The notes: generated by a model from the sequence alone, not told the origin. A stretch of DNA of 64,000 nt from Rhopalosiphum padi (GCF_020882245.1 NC_083598.1:82651714-82715713); one strand, 5' to 3'. Positions 38,121 to 51,001 are shown, counted from the stretch's first letter. Numbers and translations are program-made.

Positions 38121-39080
38121 ATCTTCAGACGTCAGAACGGTGCTTTTGAATAGTTTTCGGGGGCTAAGCCTTCTCTCTGACGTCCGCCGATCGCCATTCG
38201 TTACACGCGTCTGTTCGTCGCGTATTATAGTGATTAGGATAGTCGTAGTTGTGCTGCGGAATTCGAAATAGCGCCGAGTAAAACCTGCAGCCGTGTTTGC
38301 GGTGGGCACAAAACGTCTACCTACTCGTCTCATAATCGTCGTTATTTTATATAGCGTATTCCGTAGAACACGAACGGACGCGATGCCCAATCGTCGTATC
38401 GCCCCCCCCCCCTCCCCCCACCGAGTGTTCCCGGAGGATTGTAAAAGTGGGACAGACAGGACCGCTGCTGTCGTCGTTGCAAAAAGTGTGAGTGCTCGTT
38501 CGCGCCGTCTCGCAAACATTCGCATAATTTTTATTTTGGTTTTTTTTTCATCCGTAAAAGACAACGAACACGACGATGAATTCGCTAGTTCACTATGCAT
38601 TTGCATACGTATGTGTGTATATATACGTTACTGTTTAGAACGAGACGTTTTTGCGCCAAAACGAACGCTGTGGGGAAAAAATGTACCGGCACGTATCCAC
38701 CAAAAAATTACATCATGCGATGTCCCTTGGCATTTTCTTACGGCTTTGTGACATCGCGTCTGACGGTAACGGCGAAGAAGATCGATTGCGCGGCGGACTC
38801 TTTTTTTTTTTTTATACGTTAGCTTTTTCCGTTCGTTTTTGTTTTCCCCGTCCGTCCAAATTGGTTTAAAAATACGAAACGCTGACGAAAACATTGTTTA
38901 ACACTATGCACATTACTATTATACCACGTCGAGTCTTCGACGTGTATATTTTACGTCCGGCTGTGTTCCGCTATAGGTGCTTTGTTCGAGACGCACAATC
39001 GTGAAATAAATTCAGCGGTTCGCTTAGACGATTTGGTCATTTGACGTAAAATATGACCATGGCATGGACGGACCGTCTAG
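38121..39080. promoter_or_regulatory. CpG-rich islet with the window's longest open frame
   Basis: About 1 kb of CpG-rich sequence with a C11-T-C6 tract at 38402-38419 and poly-T runs. The minus frame 38013-38606 (197 codons) is the longest here, but it crosses the C tract (read as GEGGG), is R/T-rich and ends in a poly-F run coded by a poly-A tract. The opposite plus frame 38293-38751 (152 codons) is equally unconvincing. Open frames on both strands reflect composition. A CpG promoter or regulatory region is the better reading. Confidence 0.33.
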
Positions 39081-40599
39081 TTCTTTTTTTTTTTTTGTTT
39101 TAAGAGTTTTTCTTCTTGAAATATTCAAATAATCATATTTTGAATATATTATACAAATAAAATGAAATATGAACATTCGTAAACAACGAAAACTTATTTC
39201 GTGTGACTTCCATGGTATATCATACTATTACACATGTCATATTGTATTATATTATTATAGACAATATACATTGTTGTACACGTTCAACTAAACTCTAAAC
39301 AAAAATTGTCATATATTTACGATTTTCAATAACAGTAATTCCGTCAGTTGATAGGTAATGGCTACGTTTTTCACACGTCATATAAACACTTATCATAGAA
39401 ATCGTGAATTTGTCGAGGTCATAAACGAATAAGACAGCGATGATGTATTTTATATACTTTTCGATTTCAGCCATAAAATTAGTTATACCATCACATTTTT
39501 ATTCGAAGTAAACAAAAATGCATCGCTAGACTGTAATTTTATTCGAAATCAAGATGTATTTTAATGTAGCTGTTACATTATTATTATTATTATGGCAATA
39601 TTATCCAATATCTTATGTTTTTCAACAACGCATATGGATCTATTTCAAAATATATAAAATAGCATTTCTAAGAAACAATTCGTCAGCAGACGTCGACAAT
39701 TGCGTAGGTATTCAATGCTTTATATTCATTTTATTTACATTTAGATAGTTAATTTTCCTAGAAATAAAACTCTTTTGATATGATGCATTTTAATTTATAA
39801 TTTTAAAACTTTACCGTGTTATATGGTCCAATTTAAAACACATGATTTATCTCGTAAAATATTCAAAATCATTGAATATATATTTATAGAAATGTTTTTT
39901 TTTTCATATTCTATAAACTCAAAAACTACTGGGACGCATCAATAAAAGTAAAATCAATAGATTCTTTAAGCTTCGGATGTTGTTCATAGTTTATTTTTAA
40001 ACTTCCATAAGTTGCTTTAGGGTGACTCACCCGTGAATTTAATTTTCACTCATGAAAATCGAATGTTTAATTTTTTATTAAAATTGTTGGCGTTGGTTAC
40101 AGCCATTACAAATATAATACTGGTATAATAATTTTAAGAAAGTATTATAATATGACATAAAATATTTTTTACAAATGGACAAAACAAATAAATCATTTTT
40201 TAAAAATCAAATGCTTACAAACACAATTGGAATGATTGAAACTTATCCTCGAGATTTGCTTTCTTAAATCTAGACGAATTTTTTTTTATGTAAATATACT
40301 ATAAGAAAAATACCAACCTTAACATTATTTTATATAACCGTTGGCATTTAAACATTATAGTTGAACGTGTCTCAAATTTCGTGCTTACGTTAAAAAACAT
40401 GTCCAGAATATGAATAAGAAGTGGAAAAATCATAAAAAGAACCGTTTTAATCGCATTCGTATTATATAATAACATAATATATAATATTTGAACCGATACA
40501 AAACGGTAAACTATAGAGAAAAACATTTGGGTTTTATTAACCCGGCGAAGTCGCGTGATCCAATTAAAACATAAATCCAACAGTAATATCGCGGTGGCG
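39081..40599. other. AT-rich non-coding DNA
   Basis: No gene was recognised. The minus frame 40299-40676 (125 codons) is hydrophobic and mostly AT-codon derived. The 64-codon plus ATG frame at 39554-39748 is likewise AT-derived. Confidence 0.55.
40020..40032. promoter_or_regulatory. GGGTGACTCACCC dyad (AP-1-type core)
   Basis: A 13-bp perfect dyad around a central C that contains TGACTCA, the consensus bZIP (AP-1/CNC) core. Binding in this genome is inference, and a single site has limited weight. Confidence 0.3.
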
Positions 40600-41200
40600 T
40601 ACTGTGCGATATTTCTAGCTCTCTTGAGGCGAGTCGGCGATGTGGTTCGGGATGCTGAATCGGCATAGTAGGTCAACGCGCGAACAATATACGTGCGAAC
40701 ACGTCAGACAACGGACAAGTAGAAAATTACTATCTCTCGGCACACGAGACCGGTACATTAAGAACGATCGATCGCCCGATAGACGTATACAAACGGACAT
40801 GTCTACAACAAGCGCGTGTATCGCCTGCCGCCCGTCTCGTGCGCGGTTTCGCACAAACCGCCGTCTCCGATCTCGTCACTTCCGTATCAATTACATAATG
40901 CCGTCTGATTATTTTTTGGATAGCCAGTCGCACGGCGACGGACATCCGACGCGTCCGGACCACGAGTCCGCTTATGTATTATTCATGGGACGTCGGCACC
41001 TCTCTGCGGAATAGGTGTCATTGATTAAATATACGGGAGTTCGGTCCCGCGCCGATACACGTCTCCGGCGATGATTAAAGAACGCACACACCCGACCCTT
41101 TTCCCGTTCCCGAGCAATCGTCGTGCCGCTGTGCGTGTACGCGCGTCACGTGCGGGATAATTTACCTGCACGAGCCCATATGAACATAATATTATATTAT
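40600..41200. promoter_or_regulatory. CpG-rich islet with homeodomain-type and E-box-type words
   Basis: GC-rich sequence with ATCAATTACATAATGCC (about 40887), GTCATTGATTAAATA (41018-41032), GATGATTAAAGAACG (about 41070) and CACGTGCGGG (about 41147). Frames on both strands (plus 40640-41014, 124 codons, R/S-rich; minus 40615-40854 and 40730-40963) are not recognised. The right half has few frames but dense candidate binding words, so I favour a cis-regulatory module. CACGTG is an E-box core. Confidence 0.32.
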
Positions 41201-41999
41201 AAAGGCGGTTGATTGGTATATATTATATACGTACGTTCATCACACGTAATAATATAATAATATGATATAACATGTCACGCGACAGATTATTGGTGTATAC
41301 TGCAGTACTATATACAATGGTATTATAATATTGTTCGTATGAGATACGATGGCCACCACACGGGTGCAGTAACATATATTAAAGGTGGGGGGAGGCGATC
41401 GGATTAGAGTGTCGTGTACTCCTCCCGTGACTTTTTTTTAGTTTCAATGACTCGTACCTTTCATCACATTTAATTACTAATATTGTTTTTAACACCGATA
41501 TCGCGTGTTGACGTTTTCAAGAGAAACATCGGAGTGTATCGATATACGTAATATCGAGAGTTCAATATGTTACATATTATGTTCGGTTTACCAGCGAAAT
41601 GTACTGACCCGTATCGGACTCGTGATTTAAAGTCGGTACGCAACTATTCCGTTACGAATACCTACGATATCAAATTTTTCTTCTTTAAAATCGTATATAT
41701 TTTATTGACATAAAAACCCAAACCCTCGTGCTAGCCGTACAAAAATAAGCTACTGAGTGGCAGAAAATTATTCCATGTAGCACATTTAGCGCGACGTCGT
41801 GTATTGCATATTAATTTTTTATTATGTGTTTCTGTGTATACACATACACTTACCATTCACTTACATTATACATATCACAATGATTTTATTGAAAGGCGAT
41901 TATGATAAATACAACAAAAAAATGGTTGTGACTTGTAGAAGTAATAGATAAAATTAAAAATAAAGTAGCCCCCCCCCCTCCTGCACAAACACGTGAAAA
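41201..41999. other. Mixed AT-rich DNA with a C10 tract
   Basis: AT-rich with a small GC-richer patch near 41340-41440 and a C10 homopolymer at 41969-41978. No gene. Confidence 0.55.
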
Positions 42000-42270
42000 T
42001 TTTGCCACTGTCCGAGAGGTGGCGGGAGATTGAGACCGTACGCGAACTATCGACGGATGTTTAGAAATGGATTCGACGGCGTTTATTGCGGAGCTGAAAG
42101 AGACAATTATTTATAATTCACATCCGTTGACGACGGCTGTGACAGTACCGATGATAACACTCGACATGCGTCTTATTAAGGTAAAGCCACTTCGCCACGG
42201 TTGGAGATTAATAATTATTTTGGTCGTTTGACAGTAGTGCGAAGGTTTTGCGGACACAGTCAGGTAGTGC
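42000..42270. promoter_or_regulatory. GC-richer islet with ATTAATAATTA and TGACAG words
   Basis: Complex sequence (GTCCGAGAGGTGGCGGGAG, CGACGGCGTTTATTGCGG) is followed by GAGATTAATAATTATTTTGG (42205-42224) and TTTGACAGTAG (about 42227). TGACAG is the TALE homeodomain (Meis/Homothorax) core and ATTAATAATTA is a general homeodomain site type, so their proximity suggests a developmental enhancer. No credible frame. The function is inference. Confidence 0.3.
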
Positions 42271-43415
42271 ATAATTCTATTGGTAAACTTCATAATAATT
42301 TAACACTGTTAAAAATCCGATATTGATTTGCGTCGTGCAATGATATGTATCTGTGTGTTTACACAAATAATTGTACGACGAAGAAATATCACCTCATTGT
42401 TTCCCTCGCGCAATAATTTTATCCCTATCGTCCATCTATATATAGGTACATATGTATTCTCATATTGAACACTGCCATTAGTATTAAGCAGGACTAATTT
42501 AAAAAACTAAACTGAAAGTTATTTATTTCCGTTATCTGTTTAAAAGTACGTTAAAGACCGGATATTTCCGGTTTATGACTATTTTAGTTTCAATGTGATA
42601 CTCATCGGAGTTATCATAAATACGCTGTAATATTGGAAATTAGATTCTAAGACTATATGTATTTCTAACGTTTATTAAGAAAACGCCACACCCCCATGTG
42701 TTGTCTCTGTTTTACACACACACACACATATATATATATACAACATAGCAAATGTTCATTCAGCAGAATTAATTTTATGTTGTTAGCTTTATCAAATTAA
42801 AAGGTAAAAATATTATCTGAGCCATCTCATTGATCTTTATTGATATTATCATTTTAAAGTGAATTATATAGCTATGTAAAATACTACAACTTTAAAATGC
42901 TCATAACTCACTTTAAAATTATAATATTAATAAAAGCCTTTTTAATGGTCTTGATAATATTAATACCTTTCATTTTAATAATAGGTAAATTTTTACTCTA
43001 ATAATTAAACTAACAACATAACATTGATTTGGCTGAATCAAAATTTTTTTTGATGTATATGAGACGGAAAAATCACATGCGGACGTGGCTTTTCCTTAAT
43101 ATAATTTATATAAAAGAATTAATTGTACCTATAAAATATTTTAAGGATTTCAACAAATTATTTATTAACTAAAGAAAAAATAAAAAAAAATGAATTAAAT
43201 AATATGAAATTTAACACAATGTCTAATATATTTTTGTGGTGGTAATTTATTTTGTTAATCTACAATAATTTTTAAAAATTGAATATTGATACCAAATAAA
43301 ATATTCCAAATAATATATTTCTTATTCCGCAATTTGTATTTCTCGAATGTACACTATAAAGTTTAAAGTCTGACGAGTTCTCTTGGTTAGGTCTACAAAA
43401 CTATGTATATAATTA
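42271..43415. other. AT-rich non-coding DNA
   Basis: (CA)n followed by (TA)n at about 42714-42741. No gene was recognised. Confidence 0.6.
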
Positions 43416-44024
43416 TGATCAAAGATGAGCAAGTTAATGAAAACAATTTATTAGTTAAAATTAGTTAAGTTAAGTCAACATTAAGAAAATTAATCTGTAA
43501 GTTACCAGTTAACAAACAATATATTTAACTCATGAGTTTAAAGTTATATTGTCGAACACATTACACATAATATTAAAGTGACTGTGAAACTTCATTATTA
43601 TTATTTTTTTTTAATGTATCCGTTTAGGAAAGTTAGACATATCCCTTCATATTATATAATAATAAAAGTAATGTTAGCCATTTCACGTTTTTGTCAACTA
43701 TATTACTATTAAGAAATATTTTTTTGCTATTTTTACTAATTTTAAATCAATACAACATGATTAAAGCAACAAATAACTAAATAATTAATTTTTAATACTG
43801 CAGTTGTAGACTTATAAACACGTAAACAAATGTTGTTAATCTAACGTATAATTTTTTTAAATTAACTGGAAAAAGGTAAATTACAATATATGATGTCACT
43901 AGTTAAAATATTAAGTTACGTTACTAATTATTAGAAAACTAATTAACTAGTAGAGTTAAAAAGTTAAAAAACAATTTATTTTTCTAACCTTTTAATAGTC
44001 AATGACCAACTTTGCACACGATCA
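43416..44024. mobile_element. Degenerate AGTTAA-rich inverted-repeat element
   Basis: The left boundary TGATCAAAGATGAGCAAGTT and the reverse complement of the right boundary, TGATCGTGTGCAAAGTTGG, are similar. Both halves are crowded with AGTTAA/TTAACT words (TTAGTTAAGTTAAGTCAAC at left; ACTAATTAACTAGTAG at right), arranged as mirror images. This resembles widespread insect non-autonomous elements with GGCAAGTTAACT-type ends, but divergence is high and no target duplication is clear. Confidence 0.35.
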
Positions 44025-46059
44025 AGGTTATAATTTTAATGTTCAGCTGTAATTCATTTCTTATATATTGTTTATAATCTATAATAAATATTTGAACCAA
44101 TGGATATATTATTTGCTGTTGCAATGATAAGATTTTTAAATTTATAACGCCTCCTTTAAAAAAAAAAAAAACAATAGATTCCTCCAACACAGTTCTGGAT
44201 TAAATATGGATAAATGATTAAATACATTTGCCCATTTCGCCTTGATAATCCATAGTCGTATAATATGCACAAATTGGGAAATTGTGGTAAACAATAATAA
44301 TTACGAAACGCGATAAATCATATGTTAGTGACGCAAACATATTAATATCGTCTCGGGACTGAATATTCGCATATAGTGGTAACGTGACTAACGAGAAGTA
44401 CATAAACATTGTCTGTAACGTTATTCAAGTAACACAAGTTTTATTCCTATGGCTTTGGATATTTAACTAGTTGAATGTCGTCATCCCACCTACGTCGTCG
44501 TCTCTCCACGGCGTTGTGCAGTATTCGTTTATTTTATTCCTACAAGTCCTAGGACTTCGACGGTTGTTTTTCCTGCGAACGCCATTATATTATTATTATA
44601 TTTTACCATTGCTGTTTCCGGAAACGCGAATAAATAGCGTGCAATTGTTATGATTTTCATAATTTTAAAACAACATTACAGTGAGCTATTTAACTGTTCT
44701 GTATATACGTACATATTATTACATATGTATGTATATATTCGTTTTCTACTTTGTTTGTAGTTAATTATATGAAACGTATTATTCAGACGTCTTAAAACAC
44801 AATTACTACCTAGGTATATACGATTTTAAAGGAAGTTATTAGGTTACACAAAGGATACTTCTATGAGATTGTTTGTTTATTAATGCATTCGAAATTATGT
44901 AAATTTCCAGTCACAAAATGTATCAAACAATAATTTGAAAACGTATATACAATATACAGCAGCAACACGACCAATTGGATTTTGAAATAAAAAAACGATT
45001 TACATTTAAATTGAATTGTATCGACGTCAGTTGGATTTTTTTAATAACTTTTTACATACAAACAAAATATTCACAGACGTTATTTTAAGATAATTGAATA
45101 CAAAGAGTATGAACAGAGTAAAAATCAAAATTCCTTTTTTTTCGAATTTTTTAAATTTGATACAATTTAAAGAAGTAAGTAATAGCAGCTATTATGCGAT
45201 TATATGAATTTATTAATTTTTAATGTTATTAAATACAAGTACACTAAATAGCAAAATATTTAGTTCAATTCAAAAGTTTAAAGTGGACTTTGTATTAATC
45301 GCTTTATCTATGATCGCGACGAAGACTAATGGAAAATAAAGTTAGATTAATTTTCTCTAGTGAAGGTTTAATAATTTGTTTTGTTACATTATACATCATA
45401 TAACGCACGATAAAAATAACTACCTATAAAATAATATTCGATTTTTATTACTATAAAATTATCTTCGTGTCACGTGACAATAATATTACGTCAGAAATTT
45501 AGTCATAGATTTAAAACATTATAATACGCACGTACTTGTACATAAATTTACATGTCATTATTTTTTAAGTTCATCGTACAAAAATACACTCTCGGGTTAC
45601 ACGTTTTTACCGTGGTTTGTTCCGTATCAGATACATCGATAACAGTTTATAATAACGTAGGACGTACGTAGAATAAAGTAAAAAATATAGAAATACATTT
45701 CTTATTTCTTATTTATTTTTTCTAAAAAAAAAAAACGTATATTTGTTATAAGTCAGATAATAAATGGTTTAGAAAATTATTGTCGAATTGTTCCAGGAAA
45801 AGTATGTGAAAGTTTGTATAAATACACATATATATATTTTTATTGCTATACCAAAAATTTAACATGATTTTAAACTTATTGCTGTGGAAGTTTCGATAAA
45901 ACTCGCGAACTACCTCGTTTCACAGAATTCGGATTATAGTACGGAATTATTTATTTTTTTCTTTCATTCGGTTTAAGTATTTAATAATTGTATATATATA
46001 TATACGTATTATGTATATAAAATAAAAAAATACTAAATAACTCTGGCACTGACGTCTGC
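44025..46059. other. AT-rich non-coding DNA
   Basis: A small GC-containing patch (CGTCATCCCACCTACG) lies at 44470-44560. The remainder is AT-rich. No gene was recognised. Confidence 0.6.
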
Positions 46060-46451
46060 GACACTTCGATTGAAACGATTGAACGATGGTTTACGGTCAA
46101 CTGTAATGCGTGCGCACGCGCGTGCATATAGTGTTTGAAAATAAACCCGGGGTGTGTTATTTACCGCCATAGCAGTTAACAGAATTTAAATGCGCATAAT
46201 ACGCGAGAGCATTGTGGCGGTGGTGGTGGAACGGAGGAAAGTAAAAAAAAAAAAAAAAAATTCATAGAGTAAAATAATGCAATGATAAAAGCCGCGTACG
46301 GTCGTAACACTCGTATAATATATATTTTAATGGTATTCCAAACCGTTGGGATTGCCGTATAAAAAAAGATAATAATAATATGAAAACGTATATTTATAAT
46401 ATTATTCCGCCCGTTGTGTGTATGTGTGTGTGTGTGTGCGCGCGCGCGCGT
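46060..46451. repeat. CpG-containing patch and (GT)n/(CG)n compound repeat
   Basis: A short CpG patch (TGCGTGCGCACGCGCGTGC) at about 46107-46125. A TG dinucleotide run passes into CG at 46415-46451. Alternating purine-pyrimidine runs of this kind can adopt Z-DNA. A poly-A run of about 19 lies at 46243-46261. Confidence 0.7.
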
Positions 46452-46510
46452 ATGGGTAAAAAAAAACCTCCCAAAATATACATGCACAAATAATATACCG
46501 GTAGTGTGTA

Positions 46511-46720
46511 TTGTATTTTAACGAATTAATAAAATATTCGACGGCGACGCGTATTACAGTGTGTTTTTCGGCTTTAGATGATACCCAGTTACAAAATCAT
46601 GATTTAGTTCGACAATTTTTTTGGTATCGTTTAACCTGTAGTTATTGTTGTCGGTATAATTCAGATATGGTTCGCCGTGGGCTAACTCGAACAAAAAACA
46701 AAAAAAAAAAAATTAAATAA
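46511..46720 (+). other. Unrecognised 69-codon frame ending in an A tract
   Basis: Opens with TTG and encodes a fairly balanced peptide (ALDDTQLQNHDLVRQFFWYR) before running into a poly-A tract at 46692-46712 read as K residues. The A tract directly after coding-like sequence could mark an old retroposed 3' end, but no family is recognised. Confidence 0.12.
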
Positions 46721-47683
46721 TAATTATAATTTTTTACTGTACGCGATACACTTAATAATATATTTTGGTGTTGTTTGGTCAGAGAACTTAATTAAAGTGC
46801 ATTCGTGGTTATTAACGCCGCAGTGAGTATAACGGTCATAAAAATTGTAAATTTGTGTAGCGGAACGTTTATTCGACATAGATAATAAATAACTTAAATA
46901 ACTATTTGAGTTTAATAATAATAAGTAGTAGGTGGTTTTAGTAATAATAATAAATCCAGGTACGCAATATCGGATGTGTTTTAATATAGTATACATGCGG
47001 AGAACTCGGTAAATTGTTTACTGTTGTTTGAATGGAGTGACCTCACATTTTAAATGTTTCAACTTTTTACAAGCGTAGAAACAATGATTTTTAGATCCTT
47101 TTTAATACGGTTATGAATATACAGACGTCAGTACTGTACCTATACAGTTTATTTACGCATTTTGAAAAGGTAAACACTGTTTTAAACAGTGATCAATATT
47201 ACCGTTATTCATTTCCACGATTATAATTTTATTTTAAAATATACCAATATATATTTTGTATTGTATTTAATATATTTATTTTTATAGATTGTATTGTGTT
47301 GGTTTTTTTTTTTATATAACGCTAATTAAAAAGATAAAAATGTAAAATTGTTTATCGAATGAATTATTTTCTGAATTGAATGCGGCAAGTAGTTACTAGT
47401 TTTAGTTTATTAAGCAATAAATGATTATAGGATTTCCTATGAACAATTTATGAATAGGTTAGGTGAATTATTGGTAGTAAAAATAGAGAAAATATGTTTA
47501 ATATATTATAGTGTAGGATTTTGAAAATATTTAAAAAAAAAATTGCACGCAAATCTCTTCGGAATTAAGCGATATATTCTACATATACATATCATATGGT
47601 TTTTAATATTTTAATGCCACCAACATACGTATAGGGGAATTTTTTAGTTCCGGTCATGACTGAAATTTATACCTAAGTTATTG
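46721..47683. other. AT-rich non-coding DNA
   Basis: No gene was recognised. Ends at the target-site-like repeat GTTATTG (47677-47683) that flanks the foldback element. Confidence 0.6.
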
Positions 47684-48246
47684 GGAGCTTAATCATTTTC
47701 CGCCAAAGTGACCCTCGACCATTATCACTATAACCGTTTTCCGCGAAAGGTCATATTCAGATTTCCAAAAAAAAAAATAAGTTACTATTTTAAATATATT
47801 TCGAGATCTCTTGGATTTATAAATCCATCAAACTGGAATGATTACGATATACGTGCTTCACTTCACCTCACCTTATTAGTCTCTACATCATAGCATAGGT
47901 ATGTCCACGGCTACAAGTTTTCACTTCAATATTTTCAAACATTGCACAAACAATTTAATCAATACAGTTAAATTATTAATTCAAAAATCAATATGGTATT
48001 TTTTTGCTAACATTATCGTGTTATCGACTAAATGAAGCTTTCGTCAGCGTCCGTAGTAATACACATCTGATAACTGTTTCTTGCCAACGTCAAAATGACC
48101 ATAATACGGGATATTATAAGGGGTTATCGATAAATATCTAAAATATTATATTTTTTTTTCCGTGGAAATGGGAATATAACCTTTTTGCAAAAAACGAACA
48201 TGGTGATAACGGGCGAGGGTCACTTTAGCTGAAAACGGAAACCCCC
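47684..48246. mobile_element. Foldback transposon with roughly 140-bp terminal inverted repeats
   Basis: Left end GGAGCTTAATCATTTTCCGC matches the reverse complement of the right end GGGGGTTTCCGTTTTCAGC. Beyond this the arms share AAAGTGACCCTCG (47706-47718 and its complement at 48212-48224), then ATTATCACTAT / GTTATCACCAT, CGTTTTCCGCGAAAGGTCAT / CGTTTTTTGCAAAAAGGTTA, ATTTCCA plus an A run, and TTTTAAATATAT / TTTTAGATATTT. Similarity extends to about 47826 on the left and 48109 on the right. GTTATTG occurs immediately outside both ends (47677-47683, 48247-48253) as a 7-bp target duplication. No transposase frame lies in the roughly 280-bp middle. Long arms with G-rich ends fit a MULE-like or hAT-like non-autonomous family; which one is unresolved. 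Confidence 0.8.
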
Positions 48247-48253
48247 GTTATTG

Positions 48254-49479
48254 CATTTCGAATATATATTGTTAACATACGTATAATGGCCGCGTAAGCG
48301 ATTGTTTTGTTATCAATTATAACTCATAGTATAATAATATATATATTAACATGCATTGTATCAACATTTTAAATATAGTTTAATGCTCGGGGGAATTTCG
48401 ACCAATTAATATCACGCCCCTTATTACGATGTCATTTTAATTTATTTGCATGAAAAAATGTCAAAAAGGTTGAAAAAATAGCCGAATTTCCGAAATTACC
48501 TGTTATATTTCAACCCCGGTCCTGGTATATACGATTACATCAATACAATGAAACGGCGGTTCGTGTAATGTTCGTACACAAAAGTTAAATTCGTTGCAAA
48601 ATAATATCTTATGATTACAGTTGGGTTACTGAAGGCGGTGATAACAATATTGGAACGATTACTGTTTGTTTTTAAGAGTCGGGTAAATTCATTGAACACA
48701 ATGAACTCTCTAAACCAAAAAAAAATATAATATTAAAATAATAATGTAACGTTGAAATATATTGTTTGTGCGCAAAAATAAGCAACATGTATATATCTTC
48801 CGATGTTAACGTTGTACAAACAAAATTTAATGGTACATACATATATACCTCTAGTGCATGATTATTTGCGACAACAACAAAAACGAGTTCAGTCACGTAA
48901 CCATAATAGTTGGGTACTTTAAAAGAAAATGTATATTTGATGATAAAAGCTGGACGGTCGTGGTGTTTTAAGTTACATTATACAATAGAAATGTAATTTT
49001 GCGCGAAGAGTGAAATTTAATTAGGCAAAACAGTAAATAAAATTATGCGCACAGGGAAAATCATACAAAATAGTATAAAATTTACATAACACCTTTACGT
49101 TTAACTTGAAAAATTATTAAATGTAACTTGTAATTTGCAACATTAAAAATATGTTTACACGAAACGTACTTTGTCTGCCGTAACTATAGGTAAAAAATAA
49201 ATGTTCATAAAACATAACAAAACGCTGTATTTCTGCGGAAGTTTAAAGGGGGTATGGTAATTTTCAAAACGACGCATAACGACGATTGTGTAATGATCAA
49301 AAAATTACTTTCATAACGATTCGCAGAGATTCGTCGTTATTATTAAAGGAAAAAATTAGAGTTATTATCATGCTTGGTGAACCGCAGCTAGCTAGTAGTG
49401 TATAATTTATTTATAATACGTTCTACATTAGCAATAAATCAGTGGAATAGATTATACCTCTAATCAAACTTGTGTTTTC
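48254..49479. other. AT-rich non-coding DNA
   Basis: Patches such as GCTCGGGGGAATTTCG (about 48382) and TTTCAACCCCGGTCCTGG (about 48509) are GC-richer but form no clear arms. No gene was recognised. Confidence 0.55.
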
Positions 49480-49760
49480 AAGGGGCCCGTTAACGTTCAT
49501 TTATGTCCCCAAACGAACCATGAAGAATATGCACAGGAATTAATAATAAAATGAACGTCGTTGAATGAATATTAATCGAATAAAGTACACGAGATAAAGG
49601 ATACTAGTAAAATAAGATACGACGAGGAGTCAGGAGTTAAAGCGGAGCAACCTAAGGGGACTCGGGCCACCTACGTCTCATCGCACTTAAAAAAAAACGT
49701 CCCGTTTCACGTTTTCTTCAAAAGGCTCGACGGTACTCTCGAGTATTAAGTTTAATCAAA
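49480..49760. promoter_or_regulatory. GC-richer complex islet
   Basis: Complex sequence (AGGGGCCCGTTAACGTTC, GACGAGGAGTCAGGAG, CCTAAGGGGACTCGGGCC) without an open frame of note. GGGGCCC and GTTAAC are palindromic words within it. It could be a conserved non-coding element. Confidence 0.22.
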
Positions 49761-50599
49761 ATAATTTCCTCCGTTAATAAATTGTTATTATTTATTTTCA
49801 AAATTATTATCATTTTAATATTATACATATAATCATGATGAATACAATATTATTTAATTTAATATTTTTTTTCTTGTTTGATAAAAATATTATTATACAG
49901 AATACCTACTTAGCTTAATTTCGTTAATCGTCTCATTATTCTATATCGTGTTTATCGTGTTTAAAATATTTAGAATTTGAATTTTATTTTAGTTTATGTA
50001 CAAAGATATGTTAAAACGGATATGAAAACGAGTATATTGTGTAATATAAATATTATAAGTGATAAAGAAAATATAATTTGTTTCTATAAAACTGTTATAT
50101 TATATACCTACTCATATTTTATTAGTTCAGATTAAAAATATTATTGTATTAAACAATTAAAATCCTACAAATGAAATGGCCGCTTGAGTTTGAATTGAAA
50201 AATTTGGTAGCAAAAATGAGAAAGGAAGATATAAATTAAATTAATGCAGAGTAATGATTATGAGATTATAAGTATACTAATGAATACGAGGACTCTTCCA
50301 TACCATTCGTTGTGAAAACGTAATAAAATTAAAAATACCTAAGAATAATTATTATTCGAGTTTACACGGAACGCTCAAAATGGTATATGATAATATAGAA
50401 ATCAGAGTTCTCTCTGTTATTTTGTGCTACATCGGTGCGCCTTGGATATAAGATAATAATATAATACGACATATATTTTTTGTTTTATTATTTCAATAAA
50501 CAAAAATAAAGAAAATTCAGTTTGTATACAATTAAATAGGTTAAAATTGTATACTTAGATTTACACACAAACGGTTATAAAAAGAGGGTAAAAAATGTG
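49761..50599. other. AT-rich non-coding DNA
   Basis: AT-rich. Nothing was recognised. Confidence 0.6.
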
Positions 50600-50968
50600 C
50601 ACGTGCACTCGAATTCGTCGACCCGAATAGCAAAAAAATAAATTTAAAACATATCATTTCTGAACTTTGATCTCGTCGAACTCCGATCCGGACGGCCGTA
50701 TAGATAAAAACCGCCATTGCCGCGCCATTCACCCCCCCCCCGTTACCACACTCCCGCGACGATACAATTCGATGTCAGGCACTTGTAATAACGATTGTAT
50801 TTAAATGGAAATACTATTATTATATTGTCACCGCGCGAGTGCCGGGCGTGCGCATCCGGCCGGAAACAAAATATTATATTATAACGTGTATATATATATA
50901 TATATTATACGCGCGTATATCGACAGCAATGTTTTCAACAAAAGGCTTATTGTGGCGTCACTTGGATA

Positions 50969-51001
<33 letters not shown>

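Noticed and set aside
38013..38606. Longest open frame (197 codons, minus strand)
   Set aside because: Crosses a C11-T-C6 tract and a terminal poly-A-coded poly-F run, is R/T-rich, has an equally long antisense frame and no recognisable domain. Best explained by low stop-codon density in a CpG islet.
40299..40676. 125-codon minus frame, hydrophobic
   Set aside because: Hydrophobicity follows from T-rich codons on that strand, and there is no family resemblance.
40640..41014. 124-codon plus frame in a CpG islet
   Set aside because: R/S/T-rich, overlapped by antisense frames, no recognised motif. The region reads as regulatory.
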